A stretch of 64,000 bases of DNA from UBA7803 sp040219135 (GTDB lineage Bacteria > Pseudomonadota > Gammaproteobacteria > Pseudomonadales > Azotimanducaceae), in NCBI GenBank assembly GCA_040219135.1, contig JAVJTA010000005.1, positions 463,089 through 527,088 on the forward strand, read 5' to 3'. A program made the position numbers and the translations under genes. Numbering within the stretch: the first letter of the stretch is position 1; each line of letters opens with the position of its first letter. This document shows, one piece after another, positions 1-9,540 of this stretch. The notes beneath the pieces were generated by a model. That model ran no database searches. It had not been told where the DNA came from and saw only the letters and a list, made by a program, of their open reading frames with translations.

Positions 1-1088
1 TGACCGACAGTCCCACGGACCAGCCCAGACGCACCGCGCTGTTCGACGCGCACGTCGGGGCGGGCGGCAGGATGGTGGATTTCGCCGGGTGGGAGATGCC
101 GCTGCACTACGGCTCGCAGATTGCCGAGCACCATGCGGTGCGCACGGCGTGCGGCATGTTCGACGTTTCCCACATGACCGTGATCGATCTCGAGGGGGCG
201 GGCGCGCTCGGGCTGCTGCGACGGCTGGTGGCCAATGACGTCGGCAAGCTCGATCGCGTCGGCCGTGCCCTCTACGGCGCGCTGCTGAACGAATCCGCGG
301 GCATCATCGACGATCTCATCGTCTACCGCCGCGAGGCGGGGTTCCGTGCGGTGGTGAACGCCTCCACCCGGGCCAGGGTGCTGGACTGGCTGGCGCGCCG
401 GAACGACGCCGACGTCACCATCGAGGAGCGCGATCTGGCGATGATCGCGGTGCAGGGGCCGGAGGCAATTGCCCGATTCGAAGCCGCGGCCGGGTGGACG
501 GCGGTGGCCGACATCGAGCCCTTCAGCGCCCGCGAACTCGACCAATGGATGGTGGCCCGCACCGGCTACACCGGCGAGGACGGTGTGGAGGTGATTCTGC
601 CGGCGGACGCGGCGCCGGCGCTCTGGGCCGCGCTCGGCGCGGCCGGCGTGCAGCCGGCGGGTCTGGGCGCCCGCGATACCCTGCGTCTGGAGGCCGGTCT
701 CAACCTCTACGGTCAGGACATGGACGAGACCACCACACCGCTGGTCTCCAACATGGCGTGGACGGTGGCCTGGCAGCCGGAAGATCGCGACTTCATCGGC
801 CGGCGCGCCCTCGAAGCGCAGAAGCAGGCCGGCGTTGACAGCCGGCTCACGGGCCTGGTGCTAGAACAAAAGGGCGTGCTGCGGCACGGTCAGCCGGTCG
901 TCAGCGCCGCCGGTGACGGGGTCGTGACCAGTGGTATATTTTCCCCGACGTTGGGGTACAGTATCGCGCTGGCGCGGCTGCCCAGAGCGGCCCGCGGCGA
1001 GGCTCAGGTTGACCTGCGCGGCAGGATCAAGCCGGTGCGGATCGTCAAGCCGCCGTTCGTGCGCAAAGGCGAAAAAGTCTTCGAATGA
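1..1088 (+). CDS. gcvT: Aminomethyltransferase, glycine cleavage T protein (5' end cut by one base)
   Basis: T protein of the glycine cleavage system. It moves the aminomethyl carbon from lipoylated H protein to tetrahydrofolate and releases ammonia. The window opens with TG followed by ACC GAC, so the start ATG lacks only its first base and the protein reads MTDSPTDQPRRTALFDAHVG; an internal ATG at 72 would remove conserved N-terminal sequence. Family motifs are present: FDVSHM near residue 50, GYTGEDG near 190 and LGARDTLRLEAGLNLYG near 220. The full length of about 362 residues is usual. It heads gcvT-gcvH-gcvPA-gcvPB. Any glycine riboswitch or promoter would lie to the left of the window. 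Confidence 0.97.
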   Translation, partial: TDSPTDQPRRTALFDAHVGAGGRMVDFAGWEMPLHYGSQIAEHHAVRTACGMFDVSHMTVIDLEGAGALGLLRRLVANDVGKLDRVGRALYGALLNESAGIIDDLIVYRREAGFRAVVNASTRARVLDWLARRNDADVTIEERDLAMIAVQGPEAIARFEAAAGWTAVADIEPFSARELDQWMVARTGYTGEDGVEVILPADAAPALWAALGAAGVQPAGLGARDTLRLEAGLNLYGQDMDETTTPLVSNMAWTVAWQPEDRDFIGRRALEAQKQAGVDSRLTGLVLEQKGVLRHGQPVVSAAGDGVVTSGIFSPTLGYSIALARLPRAARGEAQVDLRGRIKPVRIVKPPFVRKGEKVFE

Positions 1089-1135
1089 CGGGTCCAACAG
1101 ACCTTGGCGCTGGAACCACATGCCGGAGTTGACGC

Positions 1136-1531
1136 ATGAGCGAAATTCCCTCTGAGCTCCGATACGCGCGCACCCACGAATGGGCGCGGCTCGAGGAAGA
1201 CGGTACGGTGACCGTGGGCGTCACCGATCACGCCCAGGAGGCCCTCGGCGACGTCGTGTTCGTCGAGCAGCCGGAAGTCGGCGCCCAGTTGGCGGGCCAG
1301 GAAGAAGCCGGCGTGGTGGAGTCGGTGAAGGCGGCGTCGGACATCTACGCGCCGCTTTCCGGCACGGTGGTGGCGATCAACGACACCCTCGAAGACGCGC
1401 CGGAGAACGTCAACGAAGACCCCTACGGCGACGGCTGGTTATTCAAGATCGAGCCCGACGATCCGGCAGACCTCGACGAGCTGCTCGACGCGGAAGCCTA
1501 CGGCGAGCTGCTGGAAAGCGAAGAGCACTAG
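1136..1531 (+). CDS. gcvH: Glycine cleavage system H protein
   Basis: Lipoyl carrier protein that shuttles the aminomethyl group from P protein to T protein and is reoxidised by L protein. It has 131 residues, as usual. The lipoylation site is Lys65 in GVVESVKAASD, and the N-terminal YARTHEWARLEEDG motif is typical. The ATG lies 47 bp after gcvT, and the gap is too short to suggest a separate promoter. The gene for L protein (lpd) is not in the window. The C-terminus is acidic, ending LLESEEH. Confidence 0.97.
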   Translation: MSEIPSELRYARTHEWARLEEDGTVTVGVTDHAQEALGDVVFVEQPEVGAQLAGQEEAGVVESVKAASDIYAPLSGTVVAINDTLEDAPENVNEDPYGDGWLFKIEPDDPADLDELLDAEAYGELLESEEH

Positions 1532-1629
1532 CCCGGCGCCCTGGCGTTCGGCGCGGCGATGACCGCGTCGCGCCTGCCGCGCTCGCGGGTCGTCCGGCAA
1601 AACCAGATTAACGCAGACGGAGCGTACTC

Positions 1630-2985
1630 ATGCCCTTCATCCCGCATACCGCGGACGAAGAACGAGCGATGCTGACGGAAATCGGCGTCGATACCATCGA
1701 AGCGCTGTTCGACGAGATCCCGGCCGACATGCGCGCCGGGGTGCTGAACCATGTCCCGCCGGGCGTCAGCGAGATGGAAATGCGTCGCGACCTCGCGGAC
1801 CGCGCGGCCCGTGACGACGCCGGACTGTGCTTTCTCGGTGCAGGCTGCTACGACCACTACGTCCCCGGCGCGGTGTGGGATCTCACCAGCCGCGGCGAGT
1901 TCATGACGGCCTACACCCCGTACCAGGCGGAAGCGAGTCAGGGAACGCTGCAGCTGATCTACGAATTCCAGACCATGATGGCCAATCTCACGGGCCTGGA
2001 CGTGTCCAACGCGTCGGTCTACGACGGCGCCTCCGGGCTCGCCGAAGCGGTGCTGATGGCGGTGCGGGCCAACCGCAAAGCGAAGAGCCGCCGCGTGCTG
2101 GTGGCGGAGACGGTACATCCCCACTACCGGGCGGCGACCCGCAGCATCGTCGGCCCTCAGGGCGTCGAGCTGGTCACGGTGCCGGCAGGTGCCGACGGCC
2201 GGGTCGACCGGGCGGCGCTCGACGAACAGACTGATGCGGTAGCCGTGGTGCTGCAGCAGCCGAATTTTTTCGGCATGCTCGAAGACGTGGACACCCTCAC
2301 CGACTGGGCCCACGAGCGCGGCGCGCTGCTGATTGCGGTGGCCAACCCGCTGTCGCTGGCGGTGCTCGAGGCGCCGGGCGCCTGGGGTACGGCGGGGGCC
2401 GACATCGCCTGTGGCGACGGCCAGCCGTTCGGCATTCCGATGTCGTCCGGCGGCCCCTCGTTCGGCTACGTCTGCTGCCGCAGCGCCCTGGTCCGGCAGA
2501 TGCCGGGCCGCATCATCGGCCGCACCGTGGATCTCGAGGGTCGGGCGGGGTACGCGCTCACGCTGCAGGCCCGGGAGCAGCACATCCGGCGCGGCAAGGC
2601 GACGTCCAACATCTGCACCAATCAGGGACTGCTGGTGACTGCGGCCACCATTCATCTGAGCCTGCTGGGGGCGGAAGGCATAGCCGCCGCGGCGCGCGCC
2701 AGCGCGGCCAACACGCGTCGTCTGGTCGCTCGACTCAGCGCCATCGACGGGGTCGGCGAGCGCTTTCAGGCGAGCGGGTTCTTTCACGAGGCGGTGCTGA
2801 CCCTGCCGCGTCCAGCCGCGGCGGTCGCCGAGGGCCTGCTGGCCCACGGCATCCTCGGCGGCCTGCCCCTCGGCGACTACTATCCCGGCTTCGACGACGC
2901 GCTGCTGGTGTGTGCCACCGAGAAGCGCACCGAGGCCGATATCGACCGCTATGCCGCGGCGCTGAAGGAGGTGCTCGGCGCATGA
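1630..2985 (+). CDS. gcvPA: Glycine dehydrogenase (decarboxylating) subunit 1
   Basis: N-terminal-type subunit of the two-subunit P protein, which decarboxylates glycine with PLP. It has 451 residues. Family sequences include MPFIPHTADEERAMLTEIGV at the start, YTPYQAEASQGTLQ near residue 95, and an REQHIRRGKATSNICTNQ segment near 315. The split PA/PB form replaces the single ~950-residue GcvP of enterobacteria. Its TGA overlaps the ATG of gcvPB by four bases, which fits equimolar, translationally coupled synthesis. A 98-bp gap separates it from gcvH. Confidence 0.96.
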   Translation: MPFIPHTADEERAMLTEIGVDTIEALFDEIPADMRAGVLNHVPPGVSEMEMRRDLADRAARDDAGLCFLGAGCYDHYVPGAVWDLTSRGEFMTAYTPYQAEASQGTLQLIYEFQTMMANLTGLDVSNASVYDGASGLAEAVLMAVRANRKAKSRRVLVAETVHPHYRAATRSIVGPQGVELVTVPAGADGRVDRAALDEQTDAVAVVLQQPNFFGMLEDVDTLTDWAHERGALLIAVANPLSLAVLEAPGAWGTAGADIACGDGQPFGIPMSSGGPSFGYVCCRSALVRQMPGRIIGRTVDLEGRAGYALTLQAREQHIRRGKATSNICTNQGLLVTAATIHLSLLGAEGIAAAARASAANTRRLVARLSAIDGVGERFQASGFFHEAVLTLPRPAAAVAEGLLAHGILGGLPLGDYYPGFDDALLVCATEKRTEADIDRYAAALKEVLGA

Positions 2986-4478
2986 GCGACCACGCGATCC
3001 CGACCCGCGACCCCCTGACCATATTCGAGCTCGGCCGCGACGGCCGTCGGGCCGGCGCCCAGCAGGTGGCGGCGCCGGCCGCCGCCGAGGCGCTGGAAGG
3101 GCTGCCCGCCAGCGCGCTGCGGGGGACGCCGCCGGCGCTGCCGGAAGTCTCCGAGCTGCAGGTGGTGCGCCACTACACCAACCTGTCGCGGCGCAACTTC
3201 TCGATCGACACCCAGTTCTATCCCCTGGGTTCGTGCACCATGAAGTACAACCCGCGCGGTGCCCACGCCGCGGCCATGCTCCCCGGATTCCTGGCCCGGC
3301 ACCCGCTGGCGCCGGCGGCAGCCAGCCAGGGATTCATGTCCTGTCTGTTCCAGCTGCAGGAGATCCTCAAGGACGCGACCGGCATGCCCGGCGTGTCCCT
3401 CACGCCCATGGCTGGGGCCCAGGGCGAGCTGGCCGGGGTGGCCATGATCCGGGCCTACCACGAGTCCCGCGGGGACAGCGCGCGCACGGAGATTCTGGTG
3501 CCGAGTGCCGCCCACGGCACCAATCCGGCCACCGCGGTGATGTGCGGCTACAAGGTGGCGGAAGTACCCGTGGACAGGAGCGGCGACGTCGACCTCCAGG
3601 CGCTGAAGGCCGCTGTCGGCCCGCAGACCGCAGGGCTGATGATGACCAATCCGTCCACCTGCGGGGTGTTCGAGCGGCGGGTCGAGGAAATCGCCCGGGT
3701 GGTCCACGAGGCCGGTGGCCTGCTCTACTACGACGGCGCCAACCTGAACGCCATTCTCGGCCAGGTGAAACCCGGCGACATGGGCTTCGACGTGCTCCAC
3801 ATGAATCTGCACAAGACCTTCGCCACGCCCCACGGCGGCGGCGGCCCGGGCGCCGGTCCGGTTGGTGTTGGTAAGCGATTACTTCCGTTCCTGCCTACAC
3901 CGATTGTGGCGAAGGACGGGGACACCTACCGGTGGATCAGCGACCGGGAGCTGCCGCAGTCGATCGGGCGGCTGTCGGCCTTCGCCGGCAATGCCGGGAT
4001 TCTGCTGCGGGCCCTGGCCTATGCGTTGATGCTCGGCCGCGAGGGCATGAACCGGGTCGGGGAGTACGCCACCTTGAACGCCAACTATCTTGCGCGTCGG
4101 CTGCAGCAAGCCGGGTTCCAGCTCGCCTACCCGGAGCGCCGCGCCACCCACGAGTTCATCCTCACCTTCGCCGAGCAGGCCCGGCGCCTGGACGTCACCG
4201 CCATGGACTTCGCCAAGCGGCTGCTCGACTACGGGGTGCACTCCCCGACCACGTACTTTCCGCTGCTCATTCCCGAGTGCTTTCTGGTCGAGCCGACGGA
4301 AACCGAAACCAAAGCGGAGCTCGACGCCTTCGTCGACGCGCTGGTGGCGATCCAGCAGGAGGCGGAGTCCCAGCCCGACATGGTCCGGGGCGCCCCCTAC
4401 TCGCTCCCGGTCCGACGCCTCGACGACGTCAAGGCGGCCCGGGAGCTCGATCTGGTCTGGCGTCCGGCCGCCGGTTGA
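2982..4478 (+). CDS. gcvPB: Glycine dehydrogenase (decarboxylating) subunit 2
   Basis: PLP-binding subunit of the glycine decarboxylase P protein. The cofactor lysine is Lys278 in HMNLHKTFATPHGGGG, followed by the glycine-rich loop of the family. The ATG at 2982 overlaps the gcvPA stop (ATGA); an in-frame start at 2910 would lie deep inside gcvPA and is less likely. It has 498 residues, the usual length. It is the last gene of the gcv operon and ends 16 bp before the end of the convergent DUF255 gene. With GcvT and GcvH it forms the glycine-to-one-carbon pathway. Confidence 0.96.
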   Translation: MSDHAIPTRDPLTIFELGRDGRRAGAQQVAAPAAAEALEGLPASALRGTPPALPEVSELQVVRHYTNLSRRNFSIDTQFYPLGSCTMKYNPRGAHAAAMLPGFLARHPLAPAAASQGFMSCLFQLQEILKDATGMPGVSLTPMAGAQGELAGVAMIRAYHESRGDSARTEILVPSAAHGTNPATAVMCGYKVAEVPVDRSGDVDLQALKAAVGPQTAGLMMTNPSTCGVFERRVEEIARVVHEAGGLLYYDGANLNAILGQVKPGDMGFDVLHMNLHKTFATPHGGGGPGAGPVGVGKRLLPFLPTPIVAKDGDTYRWISDRELPQSIGRLSAFAGNAGILLRALAYALMLGREGMNRVGEYATLNANYLARRLQQAGFQLAYPERRATHEFILTFAEQARRLDVTAMDFAKRLLDYGVHSPTTYFPLLIPECFLVEPTETETKAELDAFVDALVAIQQEAESQPDMVRGAPYSLPVRRLDDVKAARELDLVWRPAAG

Positions 4479-4494
4479 GCCGCCGCGGAGCCGG

Positions 4495-6567
4495 TCAGTC
4501 GAGGACCGCGCCGAGGTCGTCGAGGTCCTCGATCGGCAGGGAGCACTGCGCGCCTTCACAGCGGTAGGCGACCGGGCGTGCAGCGAAGTCGGCACTTACT
4601 AACCTGGGCAGATAGGGCGGCAGTCGCTCGGCGTCGTAGGGGATCGCATACACCTGGCGCCAGGGATGGTAGCCGGCACGGGCACGCTCGAGCCACGGCC
4701 CCAGGGCGTCCCGGGGGCCGCGAATGACGATGAGATCGGGTGGCCGGTGCGCGGCTTCGAGGGCCGTGAGCAGGGTGCAGTGGCCCGACGGGAGTTTCTC
4801 CATCAGCCCCTGGGCCCAATCGATCGTTCGGTCTGCCGCCTCCAGATAGCGCGGCTCGGCGAGCAGGTGACCCAGTTGCTGCAGCGCCCGGGCGGCGATC
4901 CCGTTGCCCGGCGGCACGGCATCGTCCAGGGTCGGTTTTGGTCGGTAGATCAGCCGCTCGTGATCGCTGGCGGTAAAGAAGAAGCCGCCGGCGGGGTCCT
5001 CGAAGCGGTCCAGCAGCGCGTCCGCCAGGCTGATCGCGAAGTCGAGGTCGCGATCCCGCCAGGCCACGCTGAGCAGCCCGAGCAGAGCGTCGAGCAGATA
5101 GGCGTGGTCGTCGAGGTAGGCGTCGAAGCGTGCCCGCCCGTCCTTCCACACCGCCATCAGGCGACCGTCCAGAACGGCGTTCTCGCGCAGGAAATCCACT
5201 GCGTCCTGGGCGGCGCGCAGCCAGTCCGGGCGCTGCAGGCGATCGGCCGCGCCCGCCAGGCCGCTGATGGCGAGGGCGTTCCAGGCGGTGAGGATCTTGT
5301 CGTCCAGGCCCGGCCGCACCCGCTGCTCCCGGGCCGCAAGCAGCTTGGCGCGTGCGCTGTCGAGAAGCGCATCGGCGAGGGCCCGCTCCAGGGACAGCCG
5401 GGCCGCCACCGATGCCCAGGAATCGTAGCGGTGCAGGTTCCAGCGGCCCTCGAAGTTGGCCGGCTTGTCCAGGCCGTAGAGGGTCTCCACCACGAGGTAC
5501 TCGTCCTCGTCGAGCAGTCGGCGGACGGCGTCGCGCTGCCACAGGTAGAACTGCCCTTCCTCGCCCTCCGAGTCCGCGTCCAGCGCAGCGTAGAAGCCAC
5601 CGCCCGGATGGCGCATCTCGCGCAGCATCCAACTGGCGATGCCGGTGGCAGCCTGCTCGAACAGCGGGTCCGGGCCCACCGCCAGGGCGTCGCTGTAGAG
5701 CCGCAGCAGCTGGCCGTTGTCGTAAAGCATCTTCTCGAAGTGCGGAATCATCCAGCGCGCGTCGGTGGCGTAGCGGCAGAAGCCGCCGCCGAGATGGTCG
5801 TGAATGCCACCGCGCGCCATTTTGGTCAGGGTCGTCATCACCATGTCGAGGGCTTCGCGATCGCCCTCACCGTCGCGTCGGCTCACCGCCCAGCCGCGCA
5901 GCAGACGATCCAGGGTACTCGGCATGGGGAATTTGGGGGCCCCGCCGAAGCCGCCATCGGCGCTGTCGTAGTTCTGCGCCAGCGCCGCGCGGGCGGCGCT
6001 CAGCAGCGCTTTCACGGCGCCGGGATCCTGGCGGATCGGGGCGTCGCCGGTCTCGGTCGCGTTAAGGCTGGCCAGCACGTCGGCGATCTTCTCCCCCTGG
6101 GTGGCGAGGTCCTCGCGGCGGCTGCCGTACACCTCGGCCACGCGGCGCAGCAGATCCGGGAATGCGGGCAGCTGATGGCGCGGCGTTCTGGGAAAGTAGG
6201 TGCCGCCGAAAAACGGGACCAGCGTATCCGGGTCGAGAAACATGGTCAGCGGCCAGCCGCCCGGCTGCTGGGTCAGCAGCTGGTGGGCAAGCTGATAGAC
6301 CTTGTCCAGGTCGGGGCGTTCTTCCCGGTCGACCTTTATGTTCACGAAGTGTTCGTTCATCAGCGCCGCCACGGCCGGGTCCTCGAAGGACTCGTGGGCC
6401 ATCACATGGCACCAGTGGCAGGCGGAATAACCGATGGACAGAAGAATCGGGCGTTGCCGCGAGCGGGCCTCGGCCAGTGCGGCCTCGTCCCAGGGCTGCC
6501 AGTTCACCGGATTGTCCGCGTGCTGCAGCAGATAGGGGCTGGTCTCTGCGCCCAGTCGGTTGCTCAT
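4495..6567 (-). CDS. Thioredoxin-domain DUF255 protein (YyaL/spermatogenesis-associated 20 family)
   Basis: The N-terminal thioredoxin-like domain (DUF255) has the family sequence NRLGAETSPYLLQHADNPV and a redox-type CHWC motif in SIGYSACHWCHVMAHESF. It is followed by an (alpha/alpha)-barrel-like region resembling N-acylglucosamine 2-epimerase/cellobiose-epimerase folds, with GGGFCRYATDARWMIPHFEK and DDKILTAWNALAISGL. It has 690 residues, the family size. The ATG at 6567 was chosen because the family N-terminus begins there; the open frame runs further upstream across rppH but without family sequence. It is convergent with gcvPB and divergent from rppH. The true function of the family is not settled. 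Confidence 0.93.
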   Translation of the reverse strand: MSNRLGAETSPYLLQHADNPVNWQPWDEAALAEARSRQRPILLSIGYSACHWCHVMAHESFEDPAVAALMNEHFVNIKVDREERPDLDKVYQLAHQLLTQQPGGWPLTMFLDPDTLVPFFGGTYFPRTPRHQLPAFPDLLRRVAEVYGSRREDLATQGEKIADVLASLNATETGDAPIRQDPGAVKALLSAARAALAQNYDSADGGFGGAPKFPMPSTLDRLLRGWAVSRRDGEGDREALDMVMTTLTKMARGGIHDHLGGGFCRYATDARWMIPHFEKMLYDNGQLLRLYSDALAVGPDPLFEQAATGIASWMLREMRHPGGGFYAALDADSEGEEGQFYLWQRDAVRRLLDEDEYLVVETLYGLDKPANFEGRWNLHRYDSWASVAARLSLERALADALLDSARAKLLAAREQRVRPGLDDKILTAWNALAISGLAGAADRLQRPDWLRAAQDAVDFLRENAVLDGRLMAVWKDGRARFDAYLDDHAYLLDALLGLLSVAWRDRDLDFAISLADALLDRFEDPAGGFFFTASDHERLIYRPKPTLDDAVPPGNGIAARALQQLGHLLAEPRYLEAADRTIDWAQGLMEKLPSGHCTLLTALEAAHRPPDLIVIRGPRDALGPWLERARAGYHPWRQVYAIPYDAERLPPYLPRLVSADFAARPVAYRCEGAQCSLPIEDLDDLGAVLD

Positions 6568-6684
6568 CGGCGTCTCGCGTTCGGTGGCCCAGTGTACTGC
6601 GCCACGACACGGCGCGCGCCCGTTGGTATTTTGCGCGCCGTTGAGGTTCAATCGAGCCATTAACATCCATCGGACGAAACGACA

Positions 6685-7200
6685 GTGGTTGATGCAGACG
6701 GTTACCGACCAAACGTCGGGATCGTCCTCTCCAACGACCTGGGCCAGGTGCTCTGGGCACGGCGTGTGGGCGGCCACGACGCCTGGCAGTTCCCCCAGGG
6801 CGGCATCAACGAGGACGAATCCCTGGAACAGGCGCTGTTCCGCGAGCTGCACGAGGAAGTCGGGCTGACGCCGGACAGCGTGCAGATTCTCGCCCGTACC
6901 CGCGGCTGGTTGCACTACCGGCTGCCGAAACGGCTGCGGCGCTACAACTCGACCCCCGGTTTCAAAGGTCAGAAGCAGAAGTGGTTTCTCCTGCGCATGC
7001 TGGCCGACGACGGCCTGGTGCAGGTGGACGTCACCCGCAAGCCGGAGTTCGATCACTGGCGCTGGGTGAGCTACTGGTATCCGGTGCGCCAGGTGGTGGA
7101 CTTCAAACGCGACGTCTATCGCCGGGCGCTCAAGGAGCTGGCTCCGCACCTGCCGTACCAGCGCGACTGCGCGTGCCGGTCCGGAGCATCTGAATGCTGA
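6685..7200 (+). CDS. rppH: RNA 5'-pyrophosphohydrolase
   Basis: Nudix hydrolase that converts the 5' triphosphate of mRNA to a monophosphate and so triggers RNase E decay. The Nudix box GX5EX7REUXEEXGU is seen as GGINEDESLEQALFRELHEE followed by VGL. The N-terminal GYRPNVGIVLSND and the FKGQKQKWFLLRM stretch are typical of RppH rather than a generic Nudix protein. It has 171 residues. It starts with GTG and overlaps ptsP by 7 bp, the same order as in Escherichia coli, where rppH and ptsP are adjacent. Confidence 0.95.
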   Translation: MVDADGYRPNVGIVLSNDLGQVLWARRVGGHDAWQFPQGGINEDESLEQALFRELHEEVGLTPDSVQILARTRGWLHYRLPKRLRRYNSTPGFKGQKQKWFLLRMLADDGLVQVDVTRKPEFDHWRWVSYWYPVRQVVDFKRDVYRRALKELAPHLPYQRDCACRSGASEC

Positions 7201-9479
7201 CAACGCTCCGGCGCATCGTTCAGGATGTCGCCGCCGCCAGCTCGTTTCAGGATGCGCTGCGGATCATCGTCCACGACGTCCGCGACGCGCTCGGCACCGA
7301 GGTGTGCTCCATCTATCTGCTGAGTCCCGAAGGTGACCGCTATCTGTTCGTCGCCACGGAAGGCCTCAACCAGGACGCGGTGGGCAAGCTGTCCCTCGAC
7401 GTAGGCCAGGGACTCACCACGCTGGTGGCGGAACGCGCCGAGCCGATCAATCTCGAGAACGCGACGGAGCATCCGCGCTTTCACTACGCCCCGGAGATCG
7501 GCGAGGAGCCGTTCAACGCGTTCCTCGGCGTCCCGGTGATCCATCATCGCCAGGTGCTCGGCGTGATGGTGGCGCAGCAGCGCGACAAACGCCGCTTCGA
7601 CGAGAGCGAAGAAGCCTTCCTGGTGACGCTGTCGGCGCAGCTCGCCACGGTCGTCGCCCACGCCGAAGCCACCGGCGACATCCAGAAGATTTTCGACGCC
7701 CAGACGGGCAAGGTGTCCCAGGCGGCGGACGTGATGTTCCGCGGCATCGCCGGGGCGCCCGGCATCGCCATCGGTAACGCCGTGGTGATGCAGCCGCCGG
7801 CGAGCCTGGAGGGTGTGCCCGAGCGGCAGGCCGAGGACGTCACCACCGAGCTGCTGGTCCTGGATCGCGCGATCAACTCGGTGCGCGACGACATCCGTCG
7901 CATCAGCGAGGAGTTCGCCCAGAGCCTGCCGCGGGAGGAACTGGCGCTGTTCGACGCCTACCTGCACATGCTCGACGACAACGCCCTGGCGGGCGACATG
8001 CGCGAGCGGGTGCAGCGCGGCGTCTGGGCCCAGGGCGCGCTCAAGCAGGTGATCCGCGAGCACGTGCGGCGCTTCGAGGCCATGGAGGATCCGTACCTGC
8101 GCGAGCGCGGCGCGGATGTGAAGGACCTCGGCCTGCGCGTTCTCGCCTACCTGCAGGACATACGCGCGCGCAAAACCCAGTTTCCGAAGGACACCGTGCT
8201 GGTGGGCCACGAGGTCACGCCGAGCATGCTCGCCAACATCCCGGCGGAGCACCTCAAGGGCATCGTCTCGGTGCGCGGCTCCGGCAGCTCCCACGTCGCC
8301 ATTCTCGCCCGGGCGCTGGACATTCCCGCGGTGATGGGGGCCGTGGACCTGCCCATCGCCGATCTCGACGGGCAGCCGCTGATCGTCGACGGCTACTACG
8401 GCGAGGTGTTCCTCAACCCGACCCACGAGCTGGCGGAGAGCTATCAGGAGCTCATCGCCGAAGAGCGTGAGTTCGCGGTGGAACTCGAGGATCTCAAGGA
8501 CCTGCCGTCCATCACCCTGGACGGCTGGCGGGTGCTGCTGTGGGTGAACATCGGTCTTTCCGGCGACATTTCGCGCTCCCTGGACCGCGGAGCCGAAGGC
8601 ATCGGCCTGTTCCGCACCGAGGTGCCGTTCATGACCAAGGAGCAGTTCCCCTCGGAGGAAGAGCAGCGCGTGATCTACCGGGAGCACATGGAGGCCTTCG
8701 AGCCGCGCCCGGTGACCATGCGCAGCCTCGACATCGGTGGCGACAAGGCGCTCAGCTACTTTCCCATCACCGAGGAGAACCCGTTCCTCGGCTGGCGCGG
8801 GATCCGCGTCACCCTGGACCATCCCGAGATCTTCATGGTCCAGGCGCGCGCCATGATCAAGGCCAACGCCGGCCTGCGCGGCGAGCTGCGGATCATGCTG
8901 CCGATGATCTCCAGCGTGTCTGAGGTGGAGGAAGCCAAGGCGCTCATCCATCGGGCCTACATCGAAGTGCTCGAGGAAGGGGTGCAGGTCAAGCAGCCCA
9001 TGGTCGGGGTGATGATCGAGGTGCCCGCCGCGGTCTATCAGGCACGCGAACTCGCACGCCGGGTGGATTTTCTGGCCGTGGGCTCGAACGACCTGACCCA
9101 GTACATGCTCGCCGTCGACCGCAACAATCCGCGGGTGGCGGACCTCTATCAGGAAACCCATCCTGCGGTGCTGAGCGCCCTGCGCGAGGTCGCCCGGGCC
9201 GCGCACCGGGAAGCCACCGGCGTCGGCATCTGCGGCGAGCTGGCCGGTTCGCCGGTGGGCGCGGTGCTGCTCATGGCCATGGGCTACGACGTGCTGTCCA
9301 TGAACGCCACCAACCTGCCGAAGGTGAAGTGGGTGATGCGCAACATCAAGCGCAGTGACGCCCGGCGCATGCTGGTGCGGGTGCTGCGCATGACCACCGC
9401 CGGCGAGGTGCAATCCTACATGCGGGCCCAGCTGATCCGGGCCGGCCTGGGGCGGGTGGTGCCCTCCTACCACGACTGA
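7194..9479 (+). CDS. ptsP: Phosphoenolpyruvate-protein phosphotransferase PtsP (enzyme I Ntr)
   Basis: First enzyme of the nitrogen-related phosphotransferase chain: it takes phosphate from PEP and passes it to NPr (PtsO). Domains in order: an N-terminal GAF sensor (about residues 1-165), the enzyme I N-terminal and phosphohistidine domains with active His367 in VRGSGSSHVAILARA, and a C-terminal PEP-binding TIM barrel with GIGLFRTEVPFM, SLDIGGDKALSYFP and VGSNDLTQYMLAVDRNNP. It has 761 residues, close to E. coli PtsP. It is translationally coupled to rppH by a 7-bp overlap. The partner genes ptsO and ptsN are outside the window. Confidence 0.96.
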   Translation: MLTTLRRIVQDVAAASSFQDALRIIVHDVRDALGTEVCSIYLLSPEGDRYLFVATEGLNQDAVGKLSLDVGQGLTTLVAERAEPINLENATEHPRFHYAPEIGEEPFNAFLGVPVIHHRQVLGVMVAQQRDKRRFDESEEAFLVTLSAQLATVVAHAEATGDIQKIFDAQTGKVSQAADVMFRGIAGAPGIAIGNAVVMQPPASLEGVPERQAEDVTTELLVLDRAINSVRDDIRRISEEFAQSLPREELALFDAYLHMLDDNALAGDMRERVQRGVWAQGALKQVIREHVRRFEAMEDPYLRERGADVKDLGLRVLAYLQDIRARKTQFPKDTVLVGHEVTPSMLANIPAEHLKGIVSVRGSGSSHVAILARALDIPAVMGAVDLPIADLDGQPLIVDGYYGEVFLNPTHELAESYQELIAEEREFAVELEDLKDLPSITLDGWRVLLWVNIGLSGDISRSLDRGAEGIGLFRTEVPFMTKEQFPSEEEQRVIYREHMEAFEPRPVTMRSLDIGGDKALSYFPITEENPFLGWRGIRVTLDHPEIFMVQARAMIKANAGLRGELRIMLPMISSVSEVEEAKALIHRAYIEVLEEGVQVKQPMVGVMIEVPAAVYQARELARRVDFLAVGSNDLTQYMLAVDRNNPRVADLYQETHPAVLSALREVARAAHREATGVGICGELAGSPVGAVLLMAMGYDVLSMNATNLPKVKWVMRNIKRSDARRMLVRVLRMTTAGEVQSYMRAQLIRAGLGRVVPSYHD

Positions 9480-9540
9480 CGCCGGTTCGCGGGCGCCGGT
9501 TCCGAACGGGGCGGGCGCGCTGCGGCCCGGGCGCTGGGCG

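Noticed and set aside
7116..9473. A 785-codon minus-strand open frame opposite ptsP
   Set aside because: It mirrors ptsP almost exactly and has shadow-type composition; ptsP has full motifs.
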